From: Planctomycetota bacterium
GTDB taxonomy: Bacteria > Planctomycetota > UBA1135 > GCA-002686595
Direction: 5' to 3'
Assembly: GCA_022446815.1 (NCBI GenBank)
Contig: JAKVCD010000041.1
Location: forward strand, 1-64,000
DNA length: 64,000 bases
Every line of letters starts with the position of its first letter. Position 1 is the first letter of the stretch. Below the pieces are notes generated by a model that worked only from the letters and a program-made list of their open reading frames with translations, was not told the origin of the DNA and did no database searches. The position numbers and the translations under genes were made by a program. Positions 1 through 8,818 of this stretch are shown here, one piece after another.

Positions 1-32
1 CGCCCCCGGGCCTATCTTTTCAACCCCCGCGC

Positions 33-58
33 GGCCCCCCCCCTCGCGGGGGGGGGCC
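33..58 (+). terminator. G/C-only hairpin, possible terminator of an upstream gene
   Basis: A perfect 11-bp stem (GG plus nine C, pairing with nine G plus CC) closes a TCGC loop and is followed by a pyrimidine-rich stretch, TCTTCTCTGTT. This fits an intrinsic terminator for a gene left of the window, though the T-tract is interrupted. It could also be an mRNA-stabilising hairpin. Homopolymer runs of nine are prone to sequencing error, so the exact stem length is uncertain. Confidence 0.45.
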
Positions 59-147
59 TCTTCTCTGTTCCGGCCGTATGAGCTTTGGAGATTCCAATCC
101 GGACGCGTCAGGGGGACAGATTCCTAGAAGAGGGTGTCTCCTCGCGC

Positions 148-175
148 TTGAACGGGCCTCTCTGAAACCTAGACT
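148..175 (+). promoter_or_regulatory. Candidate sigma-70 promoter for the mre operon
   Basis: TTGAAC (148-153) and TAGACT (170-175) are separated by 16 bp, about 85 bp before the mreB start. The same -10 hexamer with the same spacing occurs upstream of rpsO at 38038-38065, which supports it. Inferred from sequence only. Confidence 0.4.
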
Positions 176-259
176 GCGAATCAACCCCACGCCCTCGCCG
201 GTCGGCCGATGCGCCTCCGCGCCGAGTCTCCTTGCGCGACAACAAGACACTCCCCAGGC

Positions 260-1324
260 ATGCCCAACATCCTCAAGCCCGTCGAATGGACCCTAGGCCG
301 CTTCTCGGTCGACATGGGAATCGACCTCGGCACCGCGAACACGCTCGTGAGCGTGCGTGGCCGCGGAATCATCCTCAACGAACCCAGCGTGGTCGCTGTT
401 AAGAAGGAGACCAATGAAGTGCTCCTCGACGGGATGGCCGTCGGTAACACAGCAAAGGCCATGCTCGGTAAGACCCCTGGCGGTATCCAAGCAATCCGAC
501 CTCTGAAGCACGGCGTGATCGCTGACTTCGATGTGACGGAGAAGATGCTGCGCTACTTCATCACGAAGGTCCATGAGGGCCGCTCGTGGATGAAGCCACA
601 GGTCGTGATCGCGGTCCCTGTCGGGATCACTGCGGTCGAGCGCCGCGCGGTCATTCATTCCGCCGAGCGCGCCGGCGCGCGCCGCGTCTTCCTCGTAGAT
701 GAGCCGATGGCGGCTGGCCTCGGCTGTGACATGCCTGTCACGGAGGCGGAAGGTTCACTGATCGTCGACATCGGCGGCGGCACCACCGAGATCGCGGTCC
801 TCGCTCTCGGCGGCCCCGTCGCTTCCACCTCTCTGCGTTACGCAGGCGACGAGATGGACGACGCCATCATGAACCACCTCCGCCGACAGCACTCACTCTT
901 GATCGGGGAGCAGACCGCAGAGCGCATCAAGCTCACCGTGGGCTCTGCGTGGCCGATGGACCAAGAGCTCTCCATGGAGGTCAAGGGTCGCGACAGCGTG
1001 ACCGGGCTCCCGCGCAGGACGACGGTCACTTCGATCGAGATCCGTGAAGCCCTGCAGGGCACAGTGCGGACGATCTGCGAGGGAGTGCGCTCGATCCTCG
1101 AGGAGTCGCCGCCTGAGATCGCCGCGGACCTCGTCGAGGGCGGAGCGATGCTCGTCGGCGGCGGCGCCTTGCTCTACGGCATGGCTGAAGCGATGAGTGA
1201 CCTCCTCGGGATCCCGGCTAAGGTCGGCCCCGAGCCCCTGACCGCGGTCGCGCGCGGAACTGGGATCTTCCTCGACAAGCTCGAGGTGTTCTCGCAAGTC
1301 CTCGCCACCGAAGAAGAAGAGTAG
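260..1324 (+). CDS. mreB: Rod shape-determining actin homologue MreB
   Basis: A 354-residue MreB, the bacterial actin that polymerises on the inner face of the membrane and guides the elongation peptidoglycan machinery. The actin-fold ATP-binding motifs are visible: the phosphate-1 loop DLGTANT near the N-terminus and DIGGGTTE in the middle. Length matches the family (about 340-350). ATG at 260 gives a normal MreB N-terminus (residues GRFSVDMGIDLG); an in-frame ATG at 209 would add 17 atypical residues, and ATG at 314 would remove the membrane-proximal start. It is the first gene of an mreBCD-mrdA-rodA operon, with mreC starting 17 bp after its stop. Confidence 0.95.
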   Translation: MPNILKPVEWTLGRFSVDMGIDLGTANTLVSVRGRGIILNEPSVVAVKKETNEVLLDGMAVGNTAKAMLGKTPGGIQAIRPLKHGVIADFDVTEKMLRYFITKVHEGRSWMKPQVVIAVPVGITAVERRAVIHSAERAGARRVFLVDEPMAAGLGCDMPVTEAEGSLIVDIGGGTTEIAVLALGGPVASTSLRYAGDEMDDAIMNHLRRQHSLLIGEQTAERIKLTVGSAWPMDQELSMEVKGRDSVTGLPRRTTVTSIEIREALQGTVRTICEGVRSILEESPPEIAADLVEGGAMLVGGGALLYGMAEAMSDLLGIPAKVGPEPLTAVARGTGIFLDKLEVFSQVLATEEEE

Positions 1325-1340
1325 GCGCTCCCGCCAAGGT

Positions 1341-2741
1341 GTGAGGCGTTCGAGCCGGACCTCCCCGACACGTGGGGCGCGGCGCAGGAGGGTGAGCGCG
1401 CTCATCGCGCTGGGGTCCCTCACGGCCCTCTCTCTGCGACCGATCCCGCTCGTCGAGCGGGGGGTGGAGCAGCTCTTTGCTCCCGCGCGTCTGGTGGCAG
1501 AGGTGGCAGCGCCGATCCGTTGGCTGAGCCGGGACGACGCCGTAGAAGCCGCAGGGACGGTCGAGCGTGGGAGGCAAGAGGTGGTCAGCGAGGCGCTAGA
1601 GCTCCTCGAAGACGAGCGACGCTCTGTTCGACCTCCTGAGCACCTCATTCCTGCAGGGCTCCGCATGGTGCATGCAGAGGTGGTGGAGCGAGTTCGCGGC
1701 GAGGAGGACAGCTTGGTCATCCGCTGGGCGGAGGGGACACAGCTCGAGGCAGGGATCCCTGTCGTGGTCGGCGAGCATTACGTCGGCCGGCTCTCGCTTG
1801 TTGACCCAGACGAGCCAGGGCGAGGGCAGGTCGAGCTTGTGACCGGTCGCGACTTCCGTGCGGGAGCCCAGCTCTACGTCCCCGGGAGCGCGCGCGGTGA
1901 GCTGATCGTTGGTGGACTCCTCAGGCACCGCGGCGACGTGGACGGGGGCCTTTTTCTGGCGATCCATAGCCCCGGAGCTTGGAAGCAGCGCGAGGGGATG
2001 GTGCGGGTCTTCGAGTGGCTCGGCGAGGGGCGAGCGGGAGCTTGGGCTGATGGCTTCCTCTTGGGGGAGCTCGTCTCAGAGATCATTGAGGGCGGTGACG
2101 AGCTCATGCGCGTTCGCCCGCTGAGAGACCTCGCGAGCGGCCTCTACAGGGTCGTGCTCTTGGCCCCACCTGAGGAGGGCGGCGTGAGCGAGGTGGACTT
2201 GGACGCCCCAACCTACGACCCGAGCTGCTGGCTGGGAGCCAGCGTGCTGACCCGCTGCACCAGCGCGCGCGGTCGCGATGGGTTGCGCTTGGCGCTCAGC
2301 TCTGGGGTTAAGGTGCGAGAGGGGAGCGCGGTCGCCTTCGGTCCACACTTGCTCGGTAGGGTAGAGACTGCCGGCGCTGTAACAGCTCGAGTACGTACAC
2401 TCAGCGACCCGGGGCTGGTCTTGCCGCTCCTCGCTCGAGTGGAGGGGGAGGAGCATCCCGTGGCGATCGGACGCGTCACGACAGAGGGTCTCGGTCCGGG
2501 CGGCGCGCTCAAGGTGCGCTGGGAGTCGATGGTCGGCATCGGTGACGGAGAGGGCTTCGCGCCGGCGCGGCTCTTCACTGGCGGGGGAGTGCTCGGTGTG
2601 CCTCGAGGCCTCTTGGTCGGAGACGCCATCCTGCCGCGCTCCGTAGGGGTCCACGAGGTTCTGATTCAGCCTGGGACGGACGCCTCGAACTGCCAGTGGG
2701 CAGACGTGTGGGTCGGGCCTGGGGGAGGCGCAGGCTCGTGA
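1341..2741 (+). CDS. mreC: Rod shape-determining protein MreC
   Basis: A 466-residue protein in the mreC position. It has an Arg-rich cytoplasmic N-terminus, one hydrophobic segment near residues 18-35, a helical region around residues 65-100 and then a beta-rich periplasmic part, the usual MreC plan. MreC bridges MreB/MreD to PBP2 in the periplasm. It is longer than typical MreC (270-370 residues); the extra length lies in the C-terminal half. The start is GTG at 1341 with AAGG just upstream. The C-terminus overlaps the next gene by a GTGA junction. Sequence similarity is modest, so the call rests on topology and gene order. Confidence 0.8.
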   Translation: MRRSSRTSPTRGARRRRVSALIALGSLTALSLRPIPLVERGVEQLFAPARLVAEVAAPIRWLSRDDAVEAAGTVERGRQEVVSEALELLEDERRSVRPPEHLIPAGLRMVHAEVVERVRGEEDSLVIRWAEGTQLEAGIPVVVGEHYVGRLSLVDPDEPGRGQVELVTGRDFRAGAQLYVPGSARGELIVGGLLRHRGDVDGGLFLAIHSPGAWKQREGMVRVFEWLGEGRAGAWADGFLLGELVSEIIEGGDELMRVRPLRDLASGLYRVVLLAPPEEGGVSEVDLDAPTYDPSCWLGASVLTRCTSARGRDGLRLALSSGVKVREGSAVAFGPHLLGRVETAGAVTARVRTLSDPGLVLPLLARVEGEEHPVAIGRVTTEGLGPGGALKVRWESMVGIGDGEGFAPARLFTGGGVLGVPRGLLVGDAILPRSVGVHEVLIQPGTDASNCQWADVWVGPGGGAGS

Positions 2742-3256
2742 GCCTCTCTCACATCGGGGCCTGGCTCGTTGCGTTGGTCTGGTTCGCTTGGGCGTCCGCC
2801 ATCGACACGCAGCTCACGCTAGGCGGGGAGACCTCGTACTGGGTCCCTAGCCTAGGGATCGCGCTCTTGGTCGCGTGGGCGGTCCGCATGGAGGTGGGCA
2901 CGCTCTGGGCGCTAGCCTGCCTCGCCGCGCTCGCCAAGGTCTCATTCTCTGTCGAGCCGCCGGTCGCGATCCTCGCAGGGAACCTCGCTGTCGTGATGTT
3001 GGTGAGGTTTGGGAGGCGCTCTTTTGACCTCTCACGCCCGCTCGCTCGCTCCTTAGTCGCGGGGATGGTCGCCGGTGGCTGGCTCTTCTGGACCTGGCTT
3101 GTGCTCAACGCGCGACACGGAGAGGGCGTGCATCCCTCCTGGGAGGTGCTCATGCAGGCGGCGACGAGCACCGGGCTCCTGACGCTCTTCCTGGGTGGCG
3201 TCTTCGCGAAGCTGCCAGGCGCGCGGGTGCTCCTAGCGAGGAGGAGCCTGCGATGA
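2738..3256 (+). CDS. mreD: Rod shape-determining membrane protein MreD-like
   Basis: A small (172-residue) integral membrane protein with about five hydrophobic segments, in the mreD position between mreC and the PBP2 gene. MreD is the inner-membrane component of the elongasome. I chose GTG at 2738, whose GTGA overlaps the mreC stop and so couples translation; the longer reading from 2696 would add a basic segment lying wholly inside mreC. The identification depends on topology, length and synteny, because MreD sequences are poorly conserved. Confidence 0.75.
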   Translation: MSLSHIGAWLVALVWFAWASAIDTQLTLGGETSYWVPSLGIALLVAWAVRMEVGTLWALACLAALAKVSFSVEPPVAILAGNLAVVMLVRFGRRSFDLSRPLARSLVAGMVAGGWLFWTWLVLNARHGEGVHPSWEVLMQAATSTGLLTLFLGGVFAKLPGARVLLARRSLR

Positions 3257-6200
3257 TCGGTCGGCGCTTTGGACCGCTCATCGTTTTGGTCGGACTGGGG
3301 GCAGCGCTCGTCCTGATCCGCGCCGCGCGCATCCAAGTCACTGAGCACGAGACATGGGCGAGAGAGGCTGCGAACCTCGAGCGCTCTTCTCGCAGGCTGC
3401 CTTATCACCGGGGCAAGATCCTCGCTCGTGGGGGAGAAGTCTTGGTGGAGGATGAGGAGCGGTACCTCGTCAGCTTCGAATGGAGGGCCTTCCGACGCGA
3501 GAACCCGATCGGCCAGGTCGCCCTAGCGAGCTCTGCTTGGACCGGAGCTGCGGTGGACCTGCTCTCCGACCCAGATCAGCTGGCCGAGCGCGCCATAGAG
3601 CTCTTGGAGCTATCGCCGGCGGACCTCGCTGTCTTAGCAGGGACAGATCGGGCCAGGGCTGGGGATGTGGCCTTCTACCTGCGCCGCCTCACAGGGCTCA
3701 GCGAGCGGGCGGATGGTCGCCTGCGCCAGCTCATCGCGGAGCGAGAGGAGACGCGCAGCGTCCTCTCCCTCGCTGAAATAGCGTGCAATGAGGTGCGCTC
3801 TGAGCTTCGGGGAGAGGACGCGATCCGAGAGCATGTTCGGGCGCGATGCTGGGCCTCTCTCTACGACCTCGATCAGCTCGAGCTCTCCCTCGGGCGTGAA
3901 CGAGGTGCGCTCCTCGAAGAGCTCGCGCGCCGAGGGCGTGAGGTCGAGGACGGCGTCGCGAGCAGGATGTTCCGCCGCGCGGCAGGTGTCCCCGCTGGCA
4001 GGCTAGAGCCCAGAGCGCTTGCTGCTTGGGATCTCAGCTGGCTCCAGCGCGCGCTCCGTTGGAGCGACGAGCGCTTGCGCCAGTGGCACGCAGCTACACG
4101 TCGCGGCTGGCAGGAGTACATGCTCACTCGCATTGCCCCGAGCGCTGCGCTAGAGGCGCGCCTCTCTGCAGAGGAGACCACCATCGACGCGCTCTTGTGG
4201 ATGCTCGCGCCTTCGATCGCCACGAGCGAAGGCTCACAGCGCGCTGCCCTCCTTCCTTGGGGGGAGGCCCTCGCTGGCGCGACGCCTCCTGCGCTCTTTG
4301 ATGGGGCCCCGCTCTCCAGTGCCAAAGGCACGCTGCCCTCCTTTCTCGCGCTCAGCAAGAATGACCAAGAGGGTGCCTGGAGTCCCACGCAAGACCTCTT
4401 CCTGCACGGGGGGGAGGCGCTTGAGCTAGGTGGCTGGGGACCGCTCTGGGACGCGGTCGGCCTCTCCGATTGGGAGCCTCCGGCGAGCGCCTACGAGGCG
4501 TTCAACCGATGGGAACGCGAGAGCTCCATGGAGGATCGCCGCCTCGCTCAGTGGCTCTTGGTGTATTGGGCGAGGGAGTGGGAGCGCGGCTGGCTCATGC
4601 ACCAAGCACTCGATCCAGGCGCCCCTCTGCTGGGCCTCACGGAAGACCGGGTGGAGGCCGCGCTCGATGATCAGGACTACTTCCTCGTGGAGCAGGGCCG
4701 CAGAGTTCGAGCGCTCGAGCGGTCTCCCTCCTATGAGGTCGTCTATCTCCTCTCGAGGTACCCAGAGCGCTTCAAGGGGTTCCAGGTAGAGACCCAGACC
4801 CAGCGCACCTCGAACGAGGGGGCCCTGAGCGAGGATGACCCTCTCTGGCGCGTGATCGGTGACGCACGTCGCACGAATCTGAAGGAGATCCTGGTACATC
4901 GAGGCGGCTTTGAGGAGCTGCGTTCGCTGAGGCAGCAGGCGCTGCGCTCGGAGAATGATGAGTTTGAGCTCCGGCAGCTCGTGGAGTCTCTCCCACGCTA
5001 CGACGAGCTGCACGGCGCGGACGGGGTCGAGCGTCTGATGGATGAGGACCTCACCGGGCGGAACGGATACCTCGAGTACGAGAGTCTTGCTGAGCTCGTT
5101 CGCAGAGGGGGGGCACCGGTCTTGGACTGGCGCCCAGAGCACGGGAGCGACGTGGAGCTCACGATCGACCTGGACTTGCAGCGCGCCGCGAGCGAGACGA
5201 TCAACTTCCCTGAGCCAACGGGTGACACGCGCTTTCAAGATGAGGCGTGGTTCTCTTCGCCTACCGGCGCGATCTGTCTGTTGAACCCAGCGGGGGAGGT
5301 GCTGGCGGCAGCCTCAGCGCCGCGGCTCGGCGGTAGGAGCCCTATCCCTTACCGAGACGGGCAGGGCGCCTTCGCATACGAGCGGACGCTGCGGAGGTAC
5401 ACAGCGCTCCCGGTAGGCTCGGTCTTCAAGCCCTTCGCCGCCCTGTGGTGCCTAGAGCAAGGTCATCTCTCTGAAGACGAGGGGCTCGCGTGCGTCCACC
5501 GGGAGCGTCGCGGAGCGCGCTTCCCCGGCTACAGGTCGGTGGACTGCCATAGCTCGCGGGGGCACGGACGGCTCAACCTGACTGCAGCTCTTCGAGTCTC
5601 ATGCAACGCCTACTTCGCGCAGCTCGGCGACCGGCTAGGCACCGGGGCTGCGCTCGTTGAATGTGCTCACACCTTCGGCTTCGACATGCCCACAGGGGTC
5701 AACGCGCACGCCGAGGGGCAGGCCATCCCGGAGGATTTTGAGAGCCCCTCCTTTAGGCGCGCGGACTCCTTCACAGACGTCGAGCTGCAGCGCGGAGCGA
5801 ACGGCCTCATGGTGCTAGAAGGGACCCCGCTGCAGGTCGCGAGAGCGTACGCGGGCTTAGCGACAGGGACTCTCCCAGAGCTGAGCTTCGTGCGTGATGG
5901 GGTAGCAGAGGGCGCGCCTTTGCCGATCTCAGCGGACCATCTCGCGGTCGTGCAGGGCGCGCTCAAGGAGGTCGCCCGCACGGGCTCTGCCAAGCTCCTC
6001 AAGGGGCTCGACGTCGCAGTGAAGACCGGCAGCGCCGACTACGCCAAGATGACTCCCGAGGTCGCGGCGCAGCTCAAGTTCCCTGCGGGCAGCGAGCCTG
6101 CGCGACGCAAGCACACCTGGGTCGCGGGCTGGACCCCGGCAGATGACCCGGAGCTGATCTTCGTCGTCTATCTGCACGATGTCGGCGTGACCTCTAGTCA

Positions 6201-6276
6201 CTCTGCGGTTTTCGTCGCCCGTCAGCTGCTCTCGCGCCCCGAGGTCCGCGCTCACCTTGAGAGGGGCGGCTCATGA
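3253..6276 (+). CDS. mrdA: Penicillin-binding protein 2, unusually large
   Basis: A class B penicillin-binding protein: one N-terminal membrane anchor (about residues 7-24), a dimerisation/pedestal region and a C-terminal transpeptidase that cross-links peptidoglycan during elongation. The three active-site motifs are intact: SxxK at Ser723-Lys726, SxN at Ser783-Asn785 and KTG at Lys924. The transpeptidase begins near residue 620. At 1007 residues it is far longer than typical PBP2 (600-650). The excess is a roughly 350-400-residue, mostly helical, charged region between the anchor and the transpeptidase. It overlaps mreD by ATGA and rodA by ATGA, so it is translated as part of the elongasome operon and should partner RodA. 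Confidence 0.92.
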   Translation: MIGRRFGPLIVLVGLGAALVLIRAARIQVTEHETWAREAANLERSSRRLPYHRGKILARGGEVLVEDEERYLVSFEWRAFRRENPIGQVALASSAWTGAAVDLLSDPDQLAERAIELLELSPADLAVLAGTDRARAGDVAFYLRRLTGLSERADGRLRQLIAEREETRSVLSLAEIACNEVRSELRGEDAIREHVRARCWASLYDLDQLELSLGRERGALLEELARRGREVEDGVASRMFRRAAGVPAGRLEPRALAAWDLSWLQRALRWSDERLRQWHAATRRGWQEYMLTRIAPSAALEARLSAEETTIDALLWMLAPSIATSEGSQRAALLPWGEALAGATPPALFDGAPLSSAKGTLPSFLALSKNDQEGAWSPTQDLFLHGGEALELGGWGPLWDAVGLSDWEPPASAYEAFNRWERESSMEDRRLAQWLLVYWAREWERGWLMHQALDPGAPLLGLTEDRVEAALDDQDYFLVEQGRRVRALERSPSYEVVYLLSRYPERFKGFQVETQTQRTSNEGALSEDDPLWRVIGDARRTNLKEILVHRGGFEELRSLRQQALRSENDEFELRQLVESLPRYDELHGADGVERLMDEDLTGRNGYLEYESLAELVRRGGAPVLDWRPEHGSDVELTIDLDLQRAASETINFPEPTGDTRFQDEAWFSSPTGAICLLNPAGEVLAAASAPRLGGRSPIPYRDGQGAFAYERTLRRYTALPVGSVFKPFAALWCLEQGHLSEDEGLACVHRERRGARFPGYRSVDCHSSRGHGRLNLTAALRVSCNAYFAQLGDRLGTGAALVECAHTFGFDMPTGVNAHAEGQAIPEDFESPSFRRADSFTDVELQRGANGLMVLEGTPLQVARAYAGLATGTLPELSFVRDGVAEGAPLPISADHLAVVQGALKEVARTGSAKLLKGLDVAVKTGSADYAKMTPEVAAQLKFPAGSEPARRKHTWVAGWTPADDPELIFVVYLHDVGVTSSHSAVFVARQLLSRPEVRAHLERGGS

Positions 6277-7475
6277 AGCTCTCCCACTTGCGCAGGGACC
6301 CCAACGCGTTCGGTCCCGGGGCTGGGCGGTGGCTGCGCGCGCCGCGCTGGCGAGAGTTCGACTGGCACGTCCTCGCTATCGCGCTCGTGATCTTCGCGGT
6401 GGGGTTGCTCTTCATCCAAGCTCTCTCAGGAGACCAGCACCTCTCCGGTCGTCAGAAGATCGACTTCAACGGGCACGTGAAGAAGGTCCTAGTCGCGGTC
6501 CCCTGCTTCCTCTTCGCCCTCTACATTCGGCCGCGCTGGTTGCGTCAGAACGCTTGGCTGCTCTACGGGCTCTGCTTCACACTCATCGCCCTCGTGCCCT
6601 TCATCGGCGTCGAGCGGAACAACGCGCGACGCTGGATCGACCTGCGTGTCTATGACTTACAACCCTCTGAGCTGGTCAAGCTCGGCGTGATCTTGATCTT
6701 GGCGCGCGTCCTGCAGTCCAACCGCTTGAGGAGCTTCGCGGACTGGCGGCTCCCACTCTTGTTGGTGTTCTTGCCGGTCGTCTTTATCTTGAAGCAGCCC
6801 GACCTCGGAACAGCGATGACCTTGGTCCCGATCACCTTAGGGATGCTGTACCTCGCAGGGGCCCCCGCAAAGACGATCGTTAAGCTCGTATTAGGCAGCG
6901 TGCTCCTCGGCTTCTCTGCATATCAGTTTGAGTGGATCGAGGGCTATCAAGCCGAGCGCATCGATACTTGGCTCTCGAGCTACGAGGCGGAGGAGCTGAT
7001 CGAGAACAAGCACGGGGCTGCGTTTCACGCGTACCAGGCGAGGACAGCGATTGGGAACGGTCACCTCTTCGGCACAGGCTTGGGGGAGGGCGTCTCTTCG
7101 CGCGTGCGGAGTCTGCCCGAGCTGGACTCGGACTCTGTGCTCGCCGTGATCTTAGAGGAGGCAGGGCTCATCGGTGGCGGCGCCCTGCTGTTGGCCTACG
7201 CGCTCTTCATCATCTTGATCTTTGTCAGCGCCTCAGACATGCGCGACCGCTTCGCGCGCCTCGTCGTGGGGGGCATCGGCCTCTACTTCGCTGCGCACCT
7301 CTTCATTCACTGCGGCGTAAACCTAGGGCTGCTGCCTATGACCGGCCTCCCGTTGCCGCTGGTCTCGACTGGTGGCACCTCACTGCTCATGAGCCTCACA
7401 GCGATCGGCCTCGCGCTCGGGCTGTCCTCGCACTACGAGCGCACCCTCGACGAAGACTCCTTCAAGCGCTACTGA
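6273..7475 (+). CDS. rodA: Peptidoglycan glycosyltransferase RodA
   Basis: A 400-residue SEDS-family protein with about ten hydrophobic segments. It carries family hallmarks including RRWIDL, LQPSEL, KQPDLGTA and, near the C-terminus, GLLPMTGLPLPLVSTGG. RodA polymerises lipid II into glycan strands and works with the PBP2 encoded immediately upstream, whose stop overlaps its ATG. The length is normal for the family. Its 3' end overlaps the convergent permease gene by 7 bp, leaving no room for a terminator between them. Confidence 0.95.
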   Translation: MKLSHLRRDPNAFGPGAGRWLRAPRWREFDWHVLAIALVIFAVGLLFIQALSGDQHLSGRQKIDFNGHVKKVLVAVPCFLFALYIRPRWLRQNAWLLYGLCFTLIALVPFIGVERNNARRWIDLRVYDLQPSELVKLGVILILARVLQSNRLRSFADWRLPLLLVFLPVVFILKQPDLGTAMTLVPITLGMLYLAGAPAKTIVKLVLGSVLLGFSAYQFEWIEGYQAERIDTWLSSYEAEELIENKHGAAFHAYQARTAIGNGHLFGTGLGEGVSSRVRSLPELDSDSVLAVILEEAGLIGGGALLLAYALFIILIFVSASDMRDRFARLVVGGIGLYFAAHLFIHCGVNLGLLPMTGLPLPLVSTGGTSLLMSLTAIGLALGLSSHYERTLDEDSFKRY

Positions 7476-8818
7476 GCCGCGCCGTCTGCGCGCGCGACGA
7501 CCCAGCGCCACGGCCCATACACCAACGCACCCGAGAGGAGGATCCCGAAGGAGATCCCGAGGAGCGTCAGGGCGTCCTGCAGAGACCGCTCGCTGAAGAG
7601 CCCGTAGATCTGTCCGCCGAGCATGCTGAGGAGCAGGGCGAAGTAGAGCCTCGGGATCCATGGATGCAAAGGGCTCTTGAACGGGCGCTCGAACTCAGGG
7701 CGTCGCTTGAGCGCGCTCAGGTATCCGCCTAGAAGGATGGTGTTGATGATCATGGCGTTCTGTCCCTGCGCCTCTAAGACCAAGTCTGAGTCGGCTAAGA
7801 GGATCCAGCCGATTGAGATGAGCACGATCGCTGCGAGAGAGGCTAGGGGGGCGCCTGTCCGAGGATGTACGACTCCAAAGATGCGGAAGAAGTGTCCGTT
7901 CTTGGCCATGGCCACGGTGATCCAAGGCAGGAGGATCAGCGAGCACAGGCAGACCCCGCCGGCGGAGATGGCGAGCCCGACCTTGAAGAGCTCTTCGCCG
8001 GTCTGACCGAAGGCGAGACGGGCGACCTCGCTCGCGACGAGCGGGTTCTCACGGATACCTTCGAGGCCGACGGCGTGGAGATAGACGCAGGCGAGCGAGG
8101 CGTAGAGGAGGATGACGCCGCCCATCCCGAGGAGGATCGCCTTGGGGAGGTCACGTACTGGCTCGCGCAGACGGTTCGTGATGTTGCCCAGGTTTGCCCA
8201 GCCCATGTAGGCGAAGAGGGCGGGCAGGAGGGCGAGTGCGAAGCCACCGAGACCTGCTTCACTGCCTGGGCTGGACTCGAGCAGCGGCGCTGGGTCCTTC
8301 GGCGCCCCAGCGAGGGCCCAACCGCCCCAGAGGAGCGCGAGGATCCCAGCGAGCTTCGTCAGCATCATCAAGCTCTGGAAGCGCGCCCCGACCTGCAGGC
8401 CGAGGGCGCACAGTGCCCCGAAGCCGAGCAGCGCGCCGACGCCGATGAGAGTCCCGTGCTCTTCGCTCAAATTCTCACCCATGAACATGGCGATCACCGC
8501 GAGCCCTCCGGTAGATGCGATCCAGACCGCCGACCAGCCGTAGAGGAAGGCCCACATGGGGCCGACGAGCTCTGAGAGGTAGATGTAGATCCCACCCTCA
8601 CGAGGAAAGGCAGCGCCAAGCTCTGAGATGGTGAAGCAACCAAGGAGAGTCAGGACTCCTGCCGCGATCCAGACACCAAGGAACATGCCAGGGCTGGAGA
8701 CCTGGCTCGCGATCTGGGTCGGCGTGAAGAAGATGCCGATGCCGACGACCGCACCACAGACCAGCAAGACCGCGTCGAAGAGGCTGAGCCCCCTCTCTCC
8801 GGCTGGCTGGCTCGTCAC
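7469..8818 (-). CDS. APC-family amino acid permease
   Basis: A 449-residue membrane protein with about twelve hydrophobic segments. The N-terminal signature (VVGIGIFFTP in the first helix) is typical of the amino acid-polyamine-organocation superfamily, whose helix 1 carries the substrate-binding GxGIF motif. It resembles the LAT/YjeM-type amino acid transporters; the substrate cannot be read from sequence. It starts at GTG 8818, overlapping the stop of the sulfatase-like gene (GTGA), so it is the last gene of a three-gene minus-strand operon. The role next to a sulfatase and a TPR protein is unclear. Confidence 0.85.
   Translation of the reverse strand: MTSQPAGERGLSLFDAVLLVCGAVVGIGIFFTPTQIASQVSSPGMFLGVWIAAGVLTLLGCFTISELGAAFPREGGIYIYLSELVGPMWAFLYGWSAVWIASTGGLAVIAMFMGENLSEEHGTLIGVGALLGFGALCALGLQVGARFQSLMMLTKLAGILALLWGGWALAGAPKDPAPLLESSPGSEAGLGGFALALLPALFAYMGWANLGNITNRLREPVRDLPKAILLGMGGVILLYASLACVYLHAVGLEGIRENPLVASEVARLAFGQTGEELFKVGLAISAGGVCLCSLILLPWITVAMAKNGHFFRIFGVVHPRTGAPLASLAAIVLISIGWILLADSDLVLEAQGQNAMIINTILLGGYLSALKRRPEFERPFKSPLHPWIPRLYFALLLSMLGGQIYGLFSERSLQDALTLLGISFGILLSGALVYGPWRWVVARADGAAQ

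Noticed and set aside
893-1720. 275-codon minus-strand frame across mreB and mreC
   Set aside because: It is antisense to two well-supported genes, with Ser/Arg-rich shadow composition.
4426-5238. 270-codon minus-strand frame inside the PBP2 gene
   Set aside because: It is antisense to an intact coding region whose active-site motifs continue uninterrupted on both sides.
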